Below, piece by piece: positions 10,377 through 20,762 of a stretch of 64,000 bases of DNA; within the stretch, counting starts at the first letter, position 1; the number at the start of each line of letters is the position of its first letter. Source of the DNA: Alloascoidea africana (Eukaryota > Ascomycota > Alloascoideomycetes > Alloascoideales > Alloascoideaceae); NCBI GenBank assembly GCA_030581615.1, contig JAKTTT010000032.1, positions 62,001-126,000 of the forward strand. The letters are read 5' to 3'. The notes beneath the pieces were generated by a model, which was not told where the DNA came from, made no database searches, and saw nothing but the letters and a program-made list of their open reading frames with translations. Position numbers and translations under genes: made by a program.

Positions 10377-11037
10377 GATGCCCAGCTCCAGCTTAGAGGA
10401 CTAATTAGTTTTTGTACAGTTTATATTTTGTCTAGGTAAACAAATGTGACGATTTCCTGTTCGGGCGTCCTGCAGCCTAAGCGCGCTTGCTTGCCCACTC
10501 GTATCTACCGTAATTCTTAAAACGCTCTACAAGGGTTCCCAATGTTTACTTTTCACAGGGGTGAAAAAATAAAAGACTCGAGAGTCACTCGCAAAAAGGC
10601 CAAGCAGCTTTGCCCGTGTCACATTCTTGGATATTTTCTCTGGTGTTTTCAGGGGACATTCCTCACATTGCCGCCGCAAAAGTCTTATCACGAGTCAAAA
10701 ATTTGAGGTTTTTGCTTTTCTTGTAGGTTATCATTTGTTTATGCTTTAGACTTTTTTGTGTTTGGTTTCTGACTTCATTCTCCCTCTTAACTAGCATACT
10801 ACTACTACTGCATATACTATTAATACTTCCACACTTCGATTTCAAGCTCCTTCTCCAACTTCCAACTTCTCTTCTCCTTCCTCATGTCAAACTAATCTGA
10901 TAATCCAACACACACTCTTTTCTCGACCCTTTTAACGTCAACTAACCGGAAAAAAAACATTAATAATTGCAAATTCAAATCAGAGGAAAAGACTTGCTTG
11001 AGTTCTGGCCCTGTTAGAGTTTGCACCATAAAAGCAC
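10377..11037. other. Intergenic region between PDI-like and aspartic protease genes
   Basis: About 660 bases holding the 3' end of the PDI-like gene and the promoter of the protease. Pyrimidine-rich stretches precede the protease ATG. No RNA gene or further ORF is supported. Confidence 0.5.
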
Positions 11038-12540
11038 ATGAGGACACTTTCTATTTTACTACCCCTTCTGCCAGCGGCGGTATTTGCTTTTATCGAGGTG
11101 TCTTCCGATCGTTATGTCTCGGGTGACTATATTTATGTCTCTAAAGCATTAGAAGAGGAACAAGATTCGCCTCTTAGTTCAAATCAGCATCTACGAAAAG
11201 AGGCCGCTTTTACCGAATCGTCGACCAAAAAAGCATCGATATCTTCGAGTAGAAAAAATGTGCAAGAAGATACGGAAACAGTAATAACGGTGGAAAAGGG
11301 CATGATTCCGATAAGTTCGGATAAACAAAACCGATGTTTTTTCATCCCGGTCGAGTTTGGCGAGAAACAACAGACTCTTCCGCTCATGATTGATACAGGC
11401 TCACCTTTCACTTGGGTCTACTCGAAAAACTGTGGTTCATCTGCTTGCACAGCTGGCTCTGTGACACTATATGATTCCACTCAAGATTCAACAGTTTCAT
11501 TTTCAATTCCCTATTCGCCAGGCGATGCAAAGGGAAAAGTTGTGACCGACTCAGCAATAGTTGGCAATCTGAGCGTTGACCATTATGCTTTTGGCTCAAC
11601 CGATGAAGTGCCTGATATATTTGACAATTATCCAATAAGTGGATTATTGGGCCTGCCCCTTGCACAAGATCCAAATGTTCCTGACCTGGTCTCAGTTTTG
11701 AACGATGACAAGATTATTTCAAGTAAGCTTTTCTCCGTGGGGATTGGTTCAACAACCTCAGGGGACAGTTCTTCCTCACTACCACAAGAAGGTCTAATCA
11801 CTCTTGGAGGAATTACAAAAGAGATGTATACTGGAGATATCCACTATGCCCCAGTTGTAGACAAATCCTCGCAGCAATGGCAGGTTGAAGTCCAACAGGT
11901 TTCTGTCAACGAACAAGCTTTGACTTTTGGAAACAGCTCAAATTCTCGGAAAATAGTGGGTATAATTGATACAGGTACAACGCTCTTGGTGCTGCCAAAG
12001 CAGGACGCCCTCATACTCCATTCTCCATTTCCAGAGTCGATCACAGACGGCAGCAACTTTGCAATATTTTGCAACAATACAGCTCCGATTCAAATCACAA
12101 TCGGTGATGGAACATGGAGTATCAGTCCCGAGACATATCTTGGACTCAAATATCCATCAAACTCGGGACTAGAAGGCTACTGCGTAAGCAACATTCAGGG
12201 AAGAGATCTCGATGGTGGCCAGTCATGGGTTCTTGGCGCCGTTTTCTTAAGAAATGTCTATGTCATCCTGGACGGTGCCAATTCCCAGGTTGGTTTTGCG
12301 AACAGGAGGAGAGGAGTTGTATTTAGATCATCTACCAAATCTAATGGTGACAGCTTTTCCTCTTCACAAAGTTCAGCAACAGTTCAACCTTCTTCCTCGG
12401 CTTCAGGAACTGCTCGCGCATCTTTCAACTCCACCGAAAAGCATTCTTCAAACAGCACTTCATTTGCGATTAATAACTCTCCAAATATGATGCATTTCAG
12501 ATCTGGAATCGCACTTTTGGCATTGGTTCTTTTCTTGTAA
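11038..12540 (+). CDS. GPI-anchored aspartic endopeptidase (pepsin family A1, yapsin-like)
   Basis: A 500-residue secreted aspartic protease. It has a signal peptide (about 17 residues), a propeptide to about residue 90, two catalytic motifs, DTGS (Asp near residue 119, in LMIDTGSPFTWV) and DTGT (Asp near 311, in GIIDTGTTLLVLP), a Ser-rich stalk and a hydrophobic C-terminus (GIALLALVLFL) typical of a GPI-anchor signal. It should act at the plasma membrane or in the cell wall, processing or shedding surface proteins. The overall pattern (VLGAVFLRNVYVILD near the end) is a normal complete pepsin fold. It resembles yapsins and filamentous-fungal GPI proteases; I do not assign it to a particular YPS paralogue. 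It converges with VAN1. Confidence 0.92.
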   Translation: MRTLSILLPLLPAAVFAFIEVSSDRYVSGDYIYVSKALEEEQDSPLSSNQHLRKEAAFTESSTKKASISSSRKNVQEDTETVITVEKGMIPISSDKQNRCFFIPVEFGEKQQTLPLMIDTGSPFTWVYSKNCGSSACTAGSVTLYDSTQDSTVSFSIPYSPGDAKGKVVTDSAIVGNLSVDHYAFGSTDEVPDIFDNYPISGLLGLPLAQDPNVPDLVSVLNDDKIISSKLFSVGIGSTTSGDSSSSLPQEGLITLGGITKEMYTGDIHYAPVVDKSSQQWQVEVQQVSVNEQALTFGNSSNSRKIVGIIDTGTTLLVLPKQDALILHSPFPESITDGSNFAIFCNNTAPIQITIGDGTWSISPETYLGLKYPSNSGLEGYCVSNIQGRDLDGGQSWVLGAVFLRNVYVILDGANSQVGFANRRRGVVFRSSTKSNGDSFSSSQSSATVQPSSSASGTARASFNSTEKHSSNSTSFAINNSPNMMHFRSGIALLALVLFL

Positions 12541-13085
12541 AAAAACTAATTTCACGAAAACCTAATTCGTGCTATCTATTCTCAGTTCATTTTATCATCT
12601 AAGGGGACCCGTCAATGATCATCTTAAAGTATAGACCAGCCTTTATTCATCATACTTCCTTTCTAAGTCCATTTTTTTTGGCTTTTGTATTACTAGTGCT
12701 GAGTATGTGCTATGAATTTAATCTATTTATCGTTTCTGTTTTTGAAACTATTTATTCTCTCGTTATGGTTTTCCCACTCCTCTCATTAATAACAATTTCT
12801 TTCACTAGATATAATACAGTCCTTGCAAAAATAAAATAAAAATAAGCACAGTTTGTATTTCATTTCAACAAAAGCCTTTCTCAAAGGCATGATGATATTA
12901 ACCGGATGAAAGTGGATAAATACAAAGGCCAAGCGATATAAAAAAAAAAGAAAAAAGTCTATGTTTTAGCCATGTATGCGTGTGTACTGGTGACACTTTA
13001 AGCGTGCCGTTATCTGATCAGAATATGCTAATAAATTGTTAAAAAAGTCTTTCTTCTTCAAGGTGTGTGTGTGTGTAAATTTGTC
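12541..13085. other. Convergent 3' intergenic region
   Basis: AT-rich 3' regions of the protease and VAN1 genes, with short A-runs near 12940 and a (GT)n run near 13066. An open frame at 12615-12839 is hydrophobic by composition but resembles no family; I see no gene. Confidence 0.5.
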
Positions 13086-14888
13086 TCATACAGAAGAGTC
13101 TGTTGCTCCATCCTGTTTGTCACCACCGGCATCTATTTCATTTACTACTGCCGATGATTTTGTCTTATACTTTGACAGTATCTGTATTTTTTCCTCCTCT
13201 GTTATTCTCCCACCACTTGCTTCAGAGCTTGCAATCAGTTCCATGTCATCCTCACTAGGCTCAAATATATGCCAAAGCACATAGTTTGGTAAACCTGCAA
13301 CTGAGAATCCCATTTTCCTTGCCATTTTCCCAAATGCCTCCGTTTCAGCATGGTTTTCAAATGTGAAAGCGGGAAAGTGAGCACCCTGTCTGAAAACCTT
13401 TGCTTTCACAAGAATTGATACACCTCCAATACCATCCAAATCTAAGATGTCATTTTCTTTCCCATTCTTGTCCAGCAAATATGCCAGATGAACGCGATAG
13501 GTAGGATATTCTGCATAGCCCTCCACTATAACCTCATCTTCGGGTAGTCCTTTTGCCAAATCGAGAGCAATTGGGGATTCGGGCCATGAATTCAAGTCGT
13601 AAGGTTGGGCTTCATCCTCACTATTGAGAAATTTGGGAAGAGGACGCCACACGTTGGGGACAATGACATCCTTATCAAACATCATCAGATCCTCAAGTAC
13701 CGTTCCAGGTGAAAATTCAATGTCTGCGTCTCTCCAATAGACCCACGAGTGGTATGGCTTTATTGCATTTGTAAGTAACCAATTTCGGGCTCTGCCCATT
13801 AGCTTTCTTCTAATACCTTGAACTTCAATACCATGCCGGTCAGAAAACCCTTGGCCGATTGCTTGTCCAAAATCTTTTTCATAAATTGTAACACTTCTAA
13901 AAGGTTTGTCAAAATTTTTGTGTTTGTTTGCAAAAGAATTTTCCAACTGTTCTCTCCTATCGTCATCCATATAGTTTAGGAAAATATCTTTCCCACTTAT
14001 TCTTAGTTCGGGGTCATATATCTGTCTGGCCCTTTGGAGCCAATCGCCAATAACGGTGGACAACGTGCCCTTTTGTAGTTGCTGTGTGTAGTCAACCAAC
14101 AAGTCCAACGTTTTATCGCCATCTGTGCAATCACTTATCAGAAACCCCAAATCTATTAGTTCATGGGGATAAGTCAAATTCATCAAATTTTGAAACATTA
14201 ACGGTAAGATGTCTTCAGCATTTCTCAGAGGTATCAATAATAGAACAATCTCTCCTTTTTTCTTGCCATCTCGGGTGCCAGTATAGTCGTTTAGATCGTA
14301 ATAAGTATAAAGGGCTTCTTTGCTATCGTCATATTCCTCTTTAGCTGCCCCCTCTTTCCCTACTAGCCGTAGAGCACCGTTCTTGTCCCTAACAATCTCT
14401 GGCTTTTTCTTGCTCAAGTGATAGTTTGCTGGCCCTAAATCATGAGGAGAACCAACAGCATTACTATTGGGAGAGCCTCCTAAAATATTCGCAAGTTGAA
14501 TCTGTCCAGTAGTCAGAATCGAGCTGCTTTTGGATCTTGTGATCATCAGCAGGCAAAATATCACAAGTGCAACCGTGGCATATATCACACCTCGCGTCTT
14601 TGACCAAGCCACTCTTGTGTTTCTCCAAAAGCGCAGGTCCCAATAACGTCGAATGAAAGAAATAGGGCCCTTGGACTTTGGATGAAACCTCGTGTCCTTC
14701 TCATATCTATGGGAATTTCGTCGTGGTTAGTGTGAGCAATAACTTTGACCGAGTAGCTATCAAGACGTTTGGTCCCAGACCAAAATCACCATCAGATAGG
14801 CCAGTTTGCTCCGGGATGGGCGGAGCAGACAAACAGTTACGTACTCGGGCAGCTTGTCTTTCTGCTTGCCAGCAGCCAGAAAAATCAT
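13086..14888 (-). CDS. VAN1: Golgi alpha-1,6-mannosyltransferase subunit of M-Pol I (Van1, Anp1/Mnn9 family)
   Basis: A type II Golgi membrane protein that, with Mnn9, extends the alpha-1,6-mannose backbone of N-glycan outer chains. The family blocks are strong: PLRNAEDILPLMFQNLMNLT, KDFGQAIGQGFSDRH, the metal-binding WRDADIE and DKDVIVPNVWRPLP. The insert between the first blocks and FDKPFRSV matches Van1 better than Anp1 or Mnn9. The main frame has no ATG at its start. I add exon 1 at 14888..14845 (MIFLAAGKQKDKLP) with donor GTACGT, a CACTAAC branch point and acceptor ATAG at 14707. This gives intron 14844..14707 (138 bases), correct phase and a basic cytosolic tail (YEKDTRFHPKSKG) before the membrane segment YATVALVIFCLLMI. 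Predicted total is 554 residues. The first exon is inferred; the rest is secure. Confidence 0.9.
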
Positions 14889-15911
14889 AACGGCGGGGCG
14901 TAGTTCTGGGTCAGCGCAGTGGAGTTGAAAGTGTACTGCTTGGTGGTGGTGGTGGTGATGGGGAGAGAAACAGTGGTGGTGGGGCTGCACACTGTCTAAG
15001 CTTCGATCGCTGCAGAGCGCCCTAAATGAGATTTTTATTTTTCACTTTAGCGTTTGCGTTTAGTTTTACGATTCAGATAGAACAATTTTGGTTGTTCCTT
15101 ACTGAAAGAGATCTGTTGTTCTTCAATAAACTTTATACGGATTGGTTTTCCATTTTCTTTCATTTGGATTCGAAGTTCTTCACGCATGTTGGTAGAAAAA
15201 AAAGCCCTATATATAGTATAAAAAGTAGTAAGTTAATGTATATATGATAGATAGATATCAAAGGTATCGTATAACTAACCAAGTATATCCTAAATAATGC
15301 AAGTAGCAGAAGAGAACAAAAAAAAAATAAACTGAAAACAACTCAGTGCTTCAGGTACGGTACTAGGTAAGCATACTGTCTTCTGGATATACAGCAGTTG
15401 GTATCATTCATTAGAAAAAATGGAATAGTCATAAGCAGTTTACCAAAAAAAAGATGCCGCAACTCGTACAAATTGTGAGAGATAGAATAAACATAGAGAT
15501 AAAATGGGAAATAGGAAGAGGAAGAGGAAGACCTTCGCAAAAACAAAAAGAGATGCGTAAAATTAGGCTTCAAAAAGATGTAATTCAAACAGAAAGAAAA
15601 AAAATGGGGAAATTGAAAGTGAAAGTGAAAGTGAAAGCAGCATCGCTCCAAGTCAAACAGTTCCAGGTACAAGGTGATTGAAGGAAGTCGTAATCCAGAA
15701 AAAAAGATAAAGAGAAAAAAGCAAAAAAGAACTTTCAACATCGTTTTTCCAAAATCAAAAAAAGGGAGAAAAATTATGATCAAAAAGAAACTAGAATGCT
15801 CGTGGAACAGCAGAGAAATATCAAACAGGAGAAAACGTGAGTGAGGTACACAAAGTTAACAGGGGAAGGGAAGGGGAAGGGGGAAAAAGACGCAATATGA
15901 ATAGAGTTGGT
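14889..15911. other. Intergenic region, purine-rich simple repeats
   Basis: VAN1 promoter and FCP1 3' region. The plus strand is purine-rich, with GAAGAG-type repeats near 15515, a GTGAAA hexamer repeated about four times near 15618-15640 and GGGAAG repeats near 15863-15885. No gene is supported. Confidence 0.5.
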
Positions 15912-18900
15912 TCAAGATTGATCATATCTATCATCGCCACCAGCTCTCACTTCTATTCCTTCAACCAAGGGACCATTATTAGGAGGTGTGGGCGATGTTG
16001 GCCAACCGTGTCCTGAAGAAATCGTTGCAGTTCTGACACGTTTCGAATCATCTGTTGTAGACATCATGACGTTATCATTCTGATCAAGCTCATGGTCCTC
16101 AAGATAGGCTCTTGTTCGCTTTTGACTAAGTTGAGGTAAAACACATTCAGTCACAACTTTAAACATATTTGTTCCTGCAGTGGTTGTTGTTGTTGTTGTA
16201 GTTGTTGCCGCCGTGATACAGTCGGTTAATTCATTGTCTTGATTCACAAGTCTGTTTTCTTTGCCATCTGTATTGTGATCGTCGTCGTGTCTCTTGATTT
16301 CCTTGACGTTTTTCGAAGTCATTCCAATCAATGTTTCACCACTATCATGAGAATCTCGTAGACTTGTTGTGCCTTTTGAGTTCCAATGTAAACTGGCCAG
16401 ATCCAACTCCGGTTCAAAATTGACGTTATCAGGAGTACTTGCAAATAAAAATTCCTCAGATGTAAAACCATCTTTTAAACCTTCTGGAGGGAACAATTGA
16501 GATAGATCAATTTCGTACTTATTCTCGTCTATTCTTTCCCATTTCGCAATACAATCAAATACCCATTCCAAATGGACCACCTTCGCATTAGGAGAACACT
16601 TTGCCATGAATGCCACTCTCTCCGATTCGTTATTGGGGGCAAGAACGTGAGTTATATGATCTCCAAATTCGCCAGTCACTTTGGCGCCAAAGCTTTTCAT
16701 CCAAATCACCAAATCATACGTGTCTAGATGCACAAACGGGGGTAGAATTCCAGATACGAGGAAAGTACAGCCTGCAAATACTTTTTGCTTCATTGTAGGC
16801 ATGATTTCCTCGATTGTGGGCATTCGAACACCAAGACCCATTTGAACCTCCAAATCTTGCAGGTCAAGATCTTCGAGCGCCGAACCACCACCGGCAATAG
16901 TGCCAGTTGTCTTGTTGTGCAACTGAGAAGGACTATTAACACAATTATTTTTGTTGTTGTTGTTGTTGTTGTTTGGATGCAAAATAGACTGTTTAAACTT
17001 TGTTTGCAATTCTAATTGCCGTTCATCATACTGTTTGAAAAACTCATGGTGTACTTTGATTAATGCATTTTTAAGATTCTCTAGCTCATTGTCATTGTCA
17101 AAAAGAGTACCTTGCGCACATGTGCAACTAGCGTCCACGGACTGAACTAAATGAAGGGGAGATGTTGAAGCCGAAGCCGATGATGGATTCTGCGTATTCG
17201 TCGTAGCAGTCTGTTTGGCATTTTCTAACAGTGGATGATGATGATGGTGAGGATGATGAGGCCTGGAGTCATGGCCATCGGGGGACGATGGGTTCAATCT
17301 CTCGTCAATCTCTTTTTCCAGAGCTTTCTGCAACTCTTCCAGAGACTTTTGTCCTTGCTCGTGTGATTCCAGCGTCACTGTTGTATCATCACCATTAACC
17401 TCTGCTGTTTGCGTAGGAGTATGTAATGTAATTGTATCGTTACCTTCCAAAGAGTGTACATCTTCCTCTGTGTCCTGGGAGGTGGATACTGAAGATCTTG
17501 AAAAAGCGCCGTTGGAAAAAGTAGGAGCAGGAGTAGCGAGAGTTCTGTTAATATCTCCAATGCCCACGAAAAAATCATAAGGCGTGACTTTTATTAGGTT
17601 ATCACTCCATTTCCAAACATCACCTCGGTCGTCAATAATGACGACCAGCGAGGCGTCATCGACGGTGGGGAACATTTTGTCCAGTGACTTTTCGGTGAGG
17701 CTGCCGCTCTCATCTCTCGACAGTATCCGGTCTCCGAAATACCTGCTATCGGGATCTATGATCTGGGATATCGCTCTTGCATATGCCCTTGTGGCCATTG
17801 TGTAAATGTGCAACTCGTATAATTGTGAAACCTCCCGGAGAAAACTTTCCAGCCCGGGCCTTAGCTTGACATAATACCAACAGCGTTGAGTCATGAACGA
17901 GGACGATGAGGACGGAGAAGCCTGCTCGTGGCCGTCGGCGTTCATCAAGGATGCCGTTGCACTTTCGCTTCCGCTTTCGCTTCCATTTCCATTCCCGCTT
18001 GAGTCATCGCCATTGTCCTCGATGATGATCCGCTCATCACCAGCCTCCACGCCCGACCTGGTGCCGCCATCGAGCCCCAGGTCGTCGTCATCCTCCATGG
18101 CGTCGGCGCCGGGGTGGAACTCAAAGTCCACGGCTATGTTTTCTTCCAGCGCGAAGGCCGCGACGTTTTTCACGGCGCCGTGGTTGGGGTTGGTCTTGTC
18201 CTTGCGCCATTGATCGACAGTAGGGTCCACAGTGGCCTGGATTACGGTCTGGTCGAGGTCCACCACCAAAATCAGCTTTTTCTCGCGCAGCAGGGTCTTT
18301 GCATCTGTTATTGTCTTTTCATTGCAGTACTGCGGCCGCTCCAGGTCGCCGAGACTAACGGGAGGCTCGCGGTCGCACATGGGCTGGGGCCTGGCTGCTA
18401 TCAATAAGGGGGTGGTGGAGCACAAGCCTTTTGTACCGTCAGCCCTCGCTCTTCCCCCATTGTCTCTGCCGTCTGCTCGCGTCGAGCCGTCGCCAACGGC
18501 CTGCTCGCCGTCCAGGGCCCGGGCCTGGGACTGGTCCTGCTGGAGCTGGAGCTGGCCGGTCGCGTGCGGTGGCTGGAGAATCAGCACGGTGCTCTGCTCG
18601 CTGCTCTGGATTTCCTCATCTACCCCTATCAGGACCTGCTCCACGGTGCCCTCCACGGGGCAGTCGAAAGCCATCTCCAGCTCGCCGTCCGCGGGCAGAC
18701 CGCACACAGCCTTCGCCCGGCCGGACAGCACGTCCTCAGGCCCACCCCTGGCATTTGCATCGCGAGGGTACTCGTACTGGCGGTGCTTGTAGCGGAAAAG
18801 CGTGCTGTGCTGGGCCAAATAGTCCCCCCGGCTGACTTCAATTGACGTCACAACCACAGGGAACGCCACCGACTGGGGGAGGCGGATGCTTGCAATCTGC

Positions 18901-18953
18901 GACGGGCTCTCGGGCGGATCCTGGCGGGACCCTGCAACGGTGGTCGTGGTCAT
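15912..18953 (-). CDS. FCP1: RNA polymerase II CTD phosphatase Fcp1
   Basis: Dephosphorylates the C-terminal repeats of RNA polymerase II so that it can be recycled; nuclear. The protein has 1013 residues, longer than S. cerevisiae Fcp1 (732). An N-terminal biotinyl/lipoyl-like region precedes the catalytic FCPH/HAD domain with the nucleophile motif LVVDLDQTVI (about 232-236) and later VVIIDDRGDVW. A BRCT domain lies in the C-terminal half (VFAGCTFLVSGILPPF to VVHLEWVFDCI). The extra length comes from an acidic Asp/Glu/Ser-rich insert of roughly 80 residues inside the catalytic domain (between VAAFALEENIAVDFEFHPG and CWYYVKLRPGLESFL) and from His, Asn and Thr tracts. The 5' third is much more GC-rich than the 3' part. 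DSK2 lies upstream on the same strand. Confidence 0.95.
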   Translation of the reverse strand: MTTTTVAGSRQDPPESPSQIASIRLPQSVAFPVVVTSIEVSRGDYLAQHSTLFRYKHRQYEYPRDANARGGPEDVLSGRAKAVCGLPADGELEMAFDCPVEGTVEQVLIGVDEEIQSSEQSTVLILQPPHATGQLQLQQDQSQARALDGEQAVGDGSTRADGRDNGGRARADGTKGLCSTTPLLIAARPQPMCDREPPVSLGDLERPQYCNEKTITDAKTLLREKKLILVVDLDQTVIQATVDPTVDQWRKDKTNPNHGAVKNVAAFALEENIAVDFEFHPGADAMEDDDDLGLDGGTRSGVEAGDERIIIEDNGDDSSGNGNGSESGSESATASLMNADGHEQASPSSSSSFMTQRCWYYVKLRPGLESFLREVSQLYELHIYTMATRAYARAISQIIDPDSRYFGDRILSRDESGSLTEKSLDKMFPTVDDASLVVIIDDRGDVWKWSDNLIKVTPYDFFVGIGDINRTLATPAPTFSNGAFSRSSVSTSQDTEEDVHSLEGNDTITLHTPTQTAEVNGDDTTVTLESHEQGQKSLEELQKALEKEIDERLNPSSPDGHDSRPHHPHHHHHPLLENAKQTATTNTQNPSSASASTSPLHLVQSVDASCTCAQGTLFDNDNELENLKNALIKVHHEFFKQYDERQLELQTKFKQSILHPNNNNNNNKNNCVNSPSQLHNKTTGTIAGGGSALEDLDLQDLEVQMGLGVRMPTIEEIMPTMKQKVFAGCTFLVSGILPPFVHLDTYDLVIWMKSFGAKVTGEFGDHITHVLAPNNESERVAFMAKCSPNAKVVHLEWVFDCIAKWERIDENKYEIDLSQLFPPEGLKDGFTSEEFLFASTPDNVNFEPELDLASLHWNSKGTTSLRDSHDSGETLIGMTSKNVKEIKRHDDDHNTDGKENRLVNQDNELTDCITAATTTTTTTTTAGTNMFKVVTECVLPQLSQKRTRAYLEDHELDQNDNVMMSTTDDSKRVRTATISSGHGWPTSPTPPNNGPLVEGIEVRAGGDDRYDQS

Positions 18954-19145
18954 CGTGCCTTGAACAAGAGTCGCTGCTGTCTGGGATGGTGATGGAGTGA
19001 ACTAAAAGATTTTGGGTTTGCGGGACTAACTTATCTCCAGACCGGGTCACGTGCACACGCTCACTATGGAATTAACAAGACGATATGGAAACTGCTATTT
19101 CTCTACATGTTTCTTTTCTGTTTCTGCTTCGATTCACACCAGCTC

Positions 19146-20447
19146 TCAGGCTCCGCCGTCCAGAAGGTCCTCGACCGCGCCCTGGACGCTGCCGCCGTGG
19201 CGTCGCAGCGCCCGCACGTTGCGCTCAAAGTCCGTGAACCCCAGCTCGTTCAGCTGCCGGAGCTGCGATTCGTACCTGACCTCTGGCGGACGGCTATCCT
19301 GCTCCTGCTCGGGTCGCTGGGTCTCCAGGAACCTTTCGAACATCTGTGGCGAGAAGAGTGGATTGCCAAATGGACTGTCTCCGGCCCCAGTCCCAGCTCC
19401 AACTGGAGCTGCGGCTCCTGTCCCGGCACCGGCACCGGCACCGGCTCCAAGACCGCTTAGAAGAGCGAATGGATTCGCCTGGGCTCCGTCTGGAGCACCG
19501 CCAAACAGAGCAGCAAACGGGTTCGCAGCGGCATTGTCTCCAGTAGCTGTGGCTCCAGTCGAGGCTCCAGCTGTGGTCGCACCCGTGGTCGCACCCGTGG
19601 TGGCAGTCGTCGCCGCATTGGTGCCTCCCGCAGTGCTGTCAACACTTCCTGGAGCGGGAAACGATTGCTGCTGTTGTCCTCCAAATGGGCCCATGCCCAT
19701 GCTTCGCTGCATGCTCATCATTTCTCTCATGAGCGTTGGATTGGTAAGCATGTTTCTGAAAAATGGGTTTTGGACCATGGCTCGAAACTGCGGGCCCATT
19801 TCGCGCAATTGGGGGTTACTGCTGACGAGATAGTCCAGCATTTGCGGGTCGTTCAACATCTGTTGCATGCTCTGCTGGAACATTGGCGACTCCATCATCC
19901 GCGCCAGCTGCTCCTCCGTAGGCTGATTCATACCGCCATCGGGCCCAAACATACTGGCACTGGGTAGCTGGGCCAACCCGGCGTACCGTGCACCCGTGAG
20001 ACCTGCCAGAGGATTAAAAGCCCCTTGGCCCGATGCCAGGTTCGAAGGGATGCCCGTGTTTGCTGCTGCTGCGGTTGCCGTCTGGGATGGGTTGGTGGTT
20101 GTGCCTGTGCTTGTACTTGTGGCTGTTGTTGAAGCTGTAGTGGCGGCACCCGAAGCTGAAGCTGAAGAAGCTGGAGCCTGAGATCTCGCCGCTCCGCTCC
20201 TGACCAAGTGGATTGTGTGTCCGTCCTTCACGTTATAGGACTCCAAGGTCTGATTGTCCCGCAGAACTCTCCCGGAATATATCAGTCGTTGCCGTTCCAC
20301 GGGCACCTCAGACAGCTCAGCAACCTGAGCCTTGAGCTCCGCGACCGTCTTGGACAGCGACAGCGTGACGTTGTACTTCTTGTCCGCCGACGACTTGATT
20401 AAGATCGAGATGTCCTGTGCTTGGGATTCCGCAGAACTGTCCGACAT
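19146..20447 (-). CDS. DSK2: Ubiquilin-type shuttle factor Dsk2
   Basis: A 433-residue UBL-UBA protein that brings ubiquitinated substrates to the proteasome, in ERAD among other routes. The N-terminal ubiquitin-like domain (about 12-85) contains YSGRVLRDNQTLESYNVKDG. A central STI1/heat-shock-chaperonin-like region has the repeated QMLNDPQML and LVSSNPQLREMGPQFRAMVQNP helices. A Thr/Ala/Gly/Pro-rich linker leads to a C-terminal UBA domain (about 388-433) with QLNELGFTDFERNVRALRRHGGSV reduced here to its core LNELGFTDFERNVRAL. Order and length match Dsk2/ubiquilin. The low-complexity GAGAGAGTGAAAP linker is encoded by a GC-rich repeat. The ATG has a normal context and no intron is needed. Confidence 0.95.
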   Translation of the reverse strand: MSDSSAESQAQDISILIKSSADKKYNVTLSLSKTVAELKAQVAELSEVPVERQRLIYSGRVLRDNQTLESYNVKDGHTIHLVRSGAARSQAPASSASASGAATTASTTATSTSTGTTTNPSQTATAAAANTGIPSNLASGQGAFNPLAGLTGARYAGLAQLPSASMFGPDGGMNQPTEEQLARMMESPMFQQSMQQMLNDPQMLDYLVSSNPQLREMGPQFRAMVQNPFFRNMLTNPTLMREMMSMQRSMGMGPFGGQQQQSFPAPGSVDSTAGGTNAATTATTGATTGATTAGASTGATATGDNAAANPFAALFGGAPDGAQANPFALLSGLGAGAGAGAGTGAAAPVGAGTGAGDSPFGNPLFSPQMFERFLETQRPEQEQDSRPPEVRYESQLRQLNELGFTDFERNVRALRRHGGSVQGAVEDLLDGGA

Positions 20448-20762
20448 GTTCTATATGTTTGATACCAGTGTAGATCCAGAAGGACTTGGATTGGGAGGGA
20501 GTGATCCAAAAGAACATGGCGGAAAAAGCACAAACACCCTGGGGTCCAAATGTGGTTACCCGGCCGGAACCGCGATATCTCCTACAAAAGAGCCTTTATC
20601 AAGATATCTTCTGGAAGCATACGTCTATCTTTCCGATTTCTTCCATTCCATTGTTGTATTTCTCGCCTATCTAGTAAAGTATATCAGATTAACCACCAGT
20701 TCAAAGCTATACACACAACAACTCTTCTTTCCAAAATGTACAATAACAAATTGACAGACAGT
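20448..20762. other. Short intergenic region between DSK2 and RPL6
   Basis: About 315 bases: DSK2 promoter and RPL6 3' region. Nothing further seen. Confidence 0.5.

Noticed and set aside
15343-15783. Long minus-strand open frame rich in Phe, Leu and Ser
   Set aside because: It is the complement of a purine-rich simple-sequence stretch; composition explains the lack of stops.
18232-18845. Several overlapping plus-strand frames opposite FCP1
   Set aside because: They mirror the GC-rich 5' part of FCP1, where stop codons are rare on both strands; no family resemblance.
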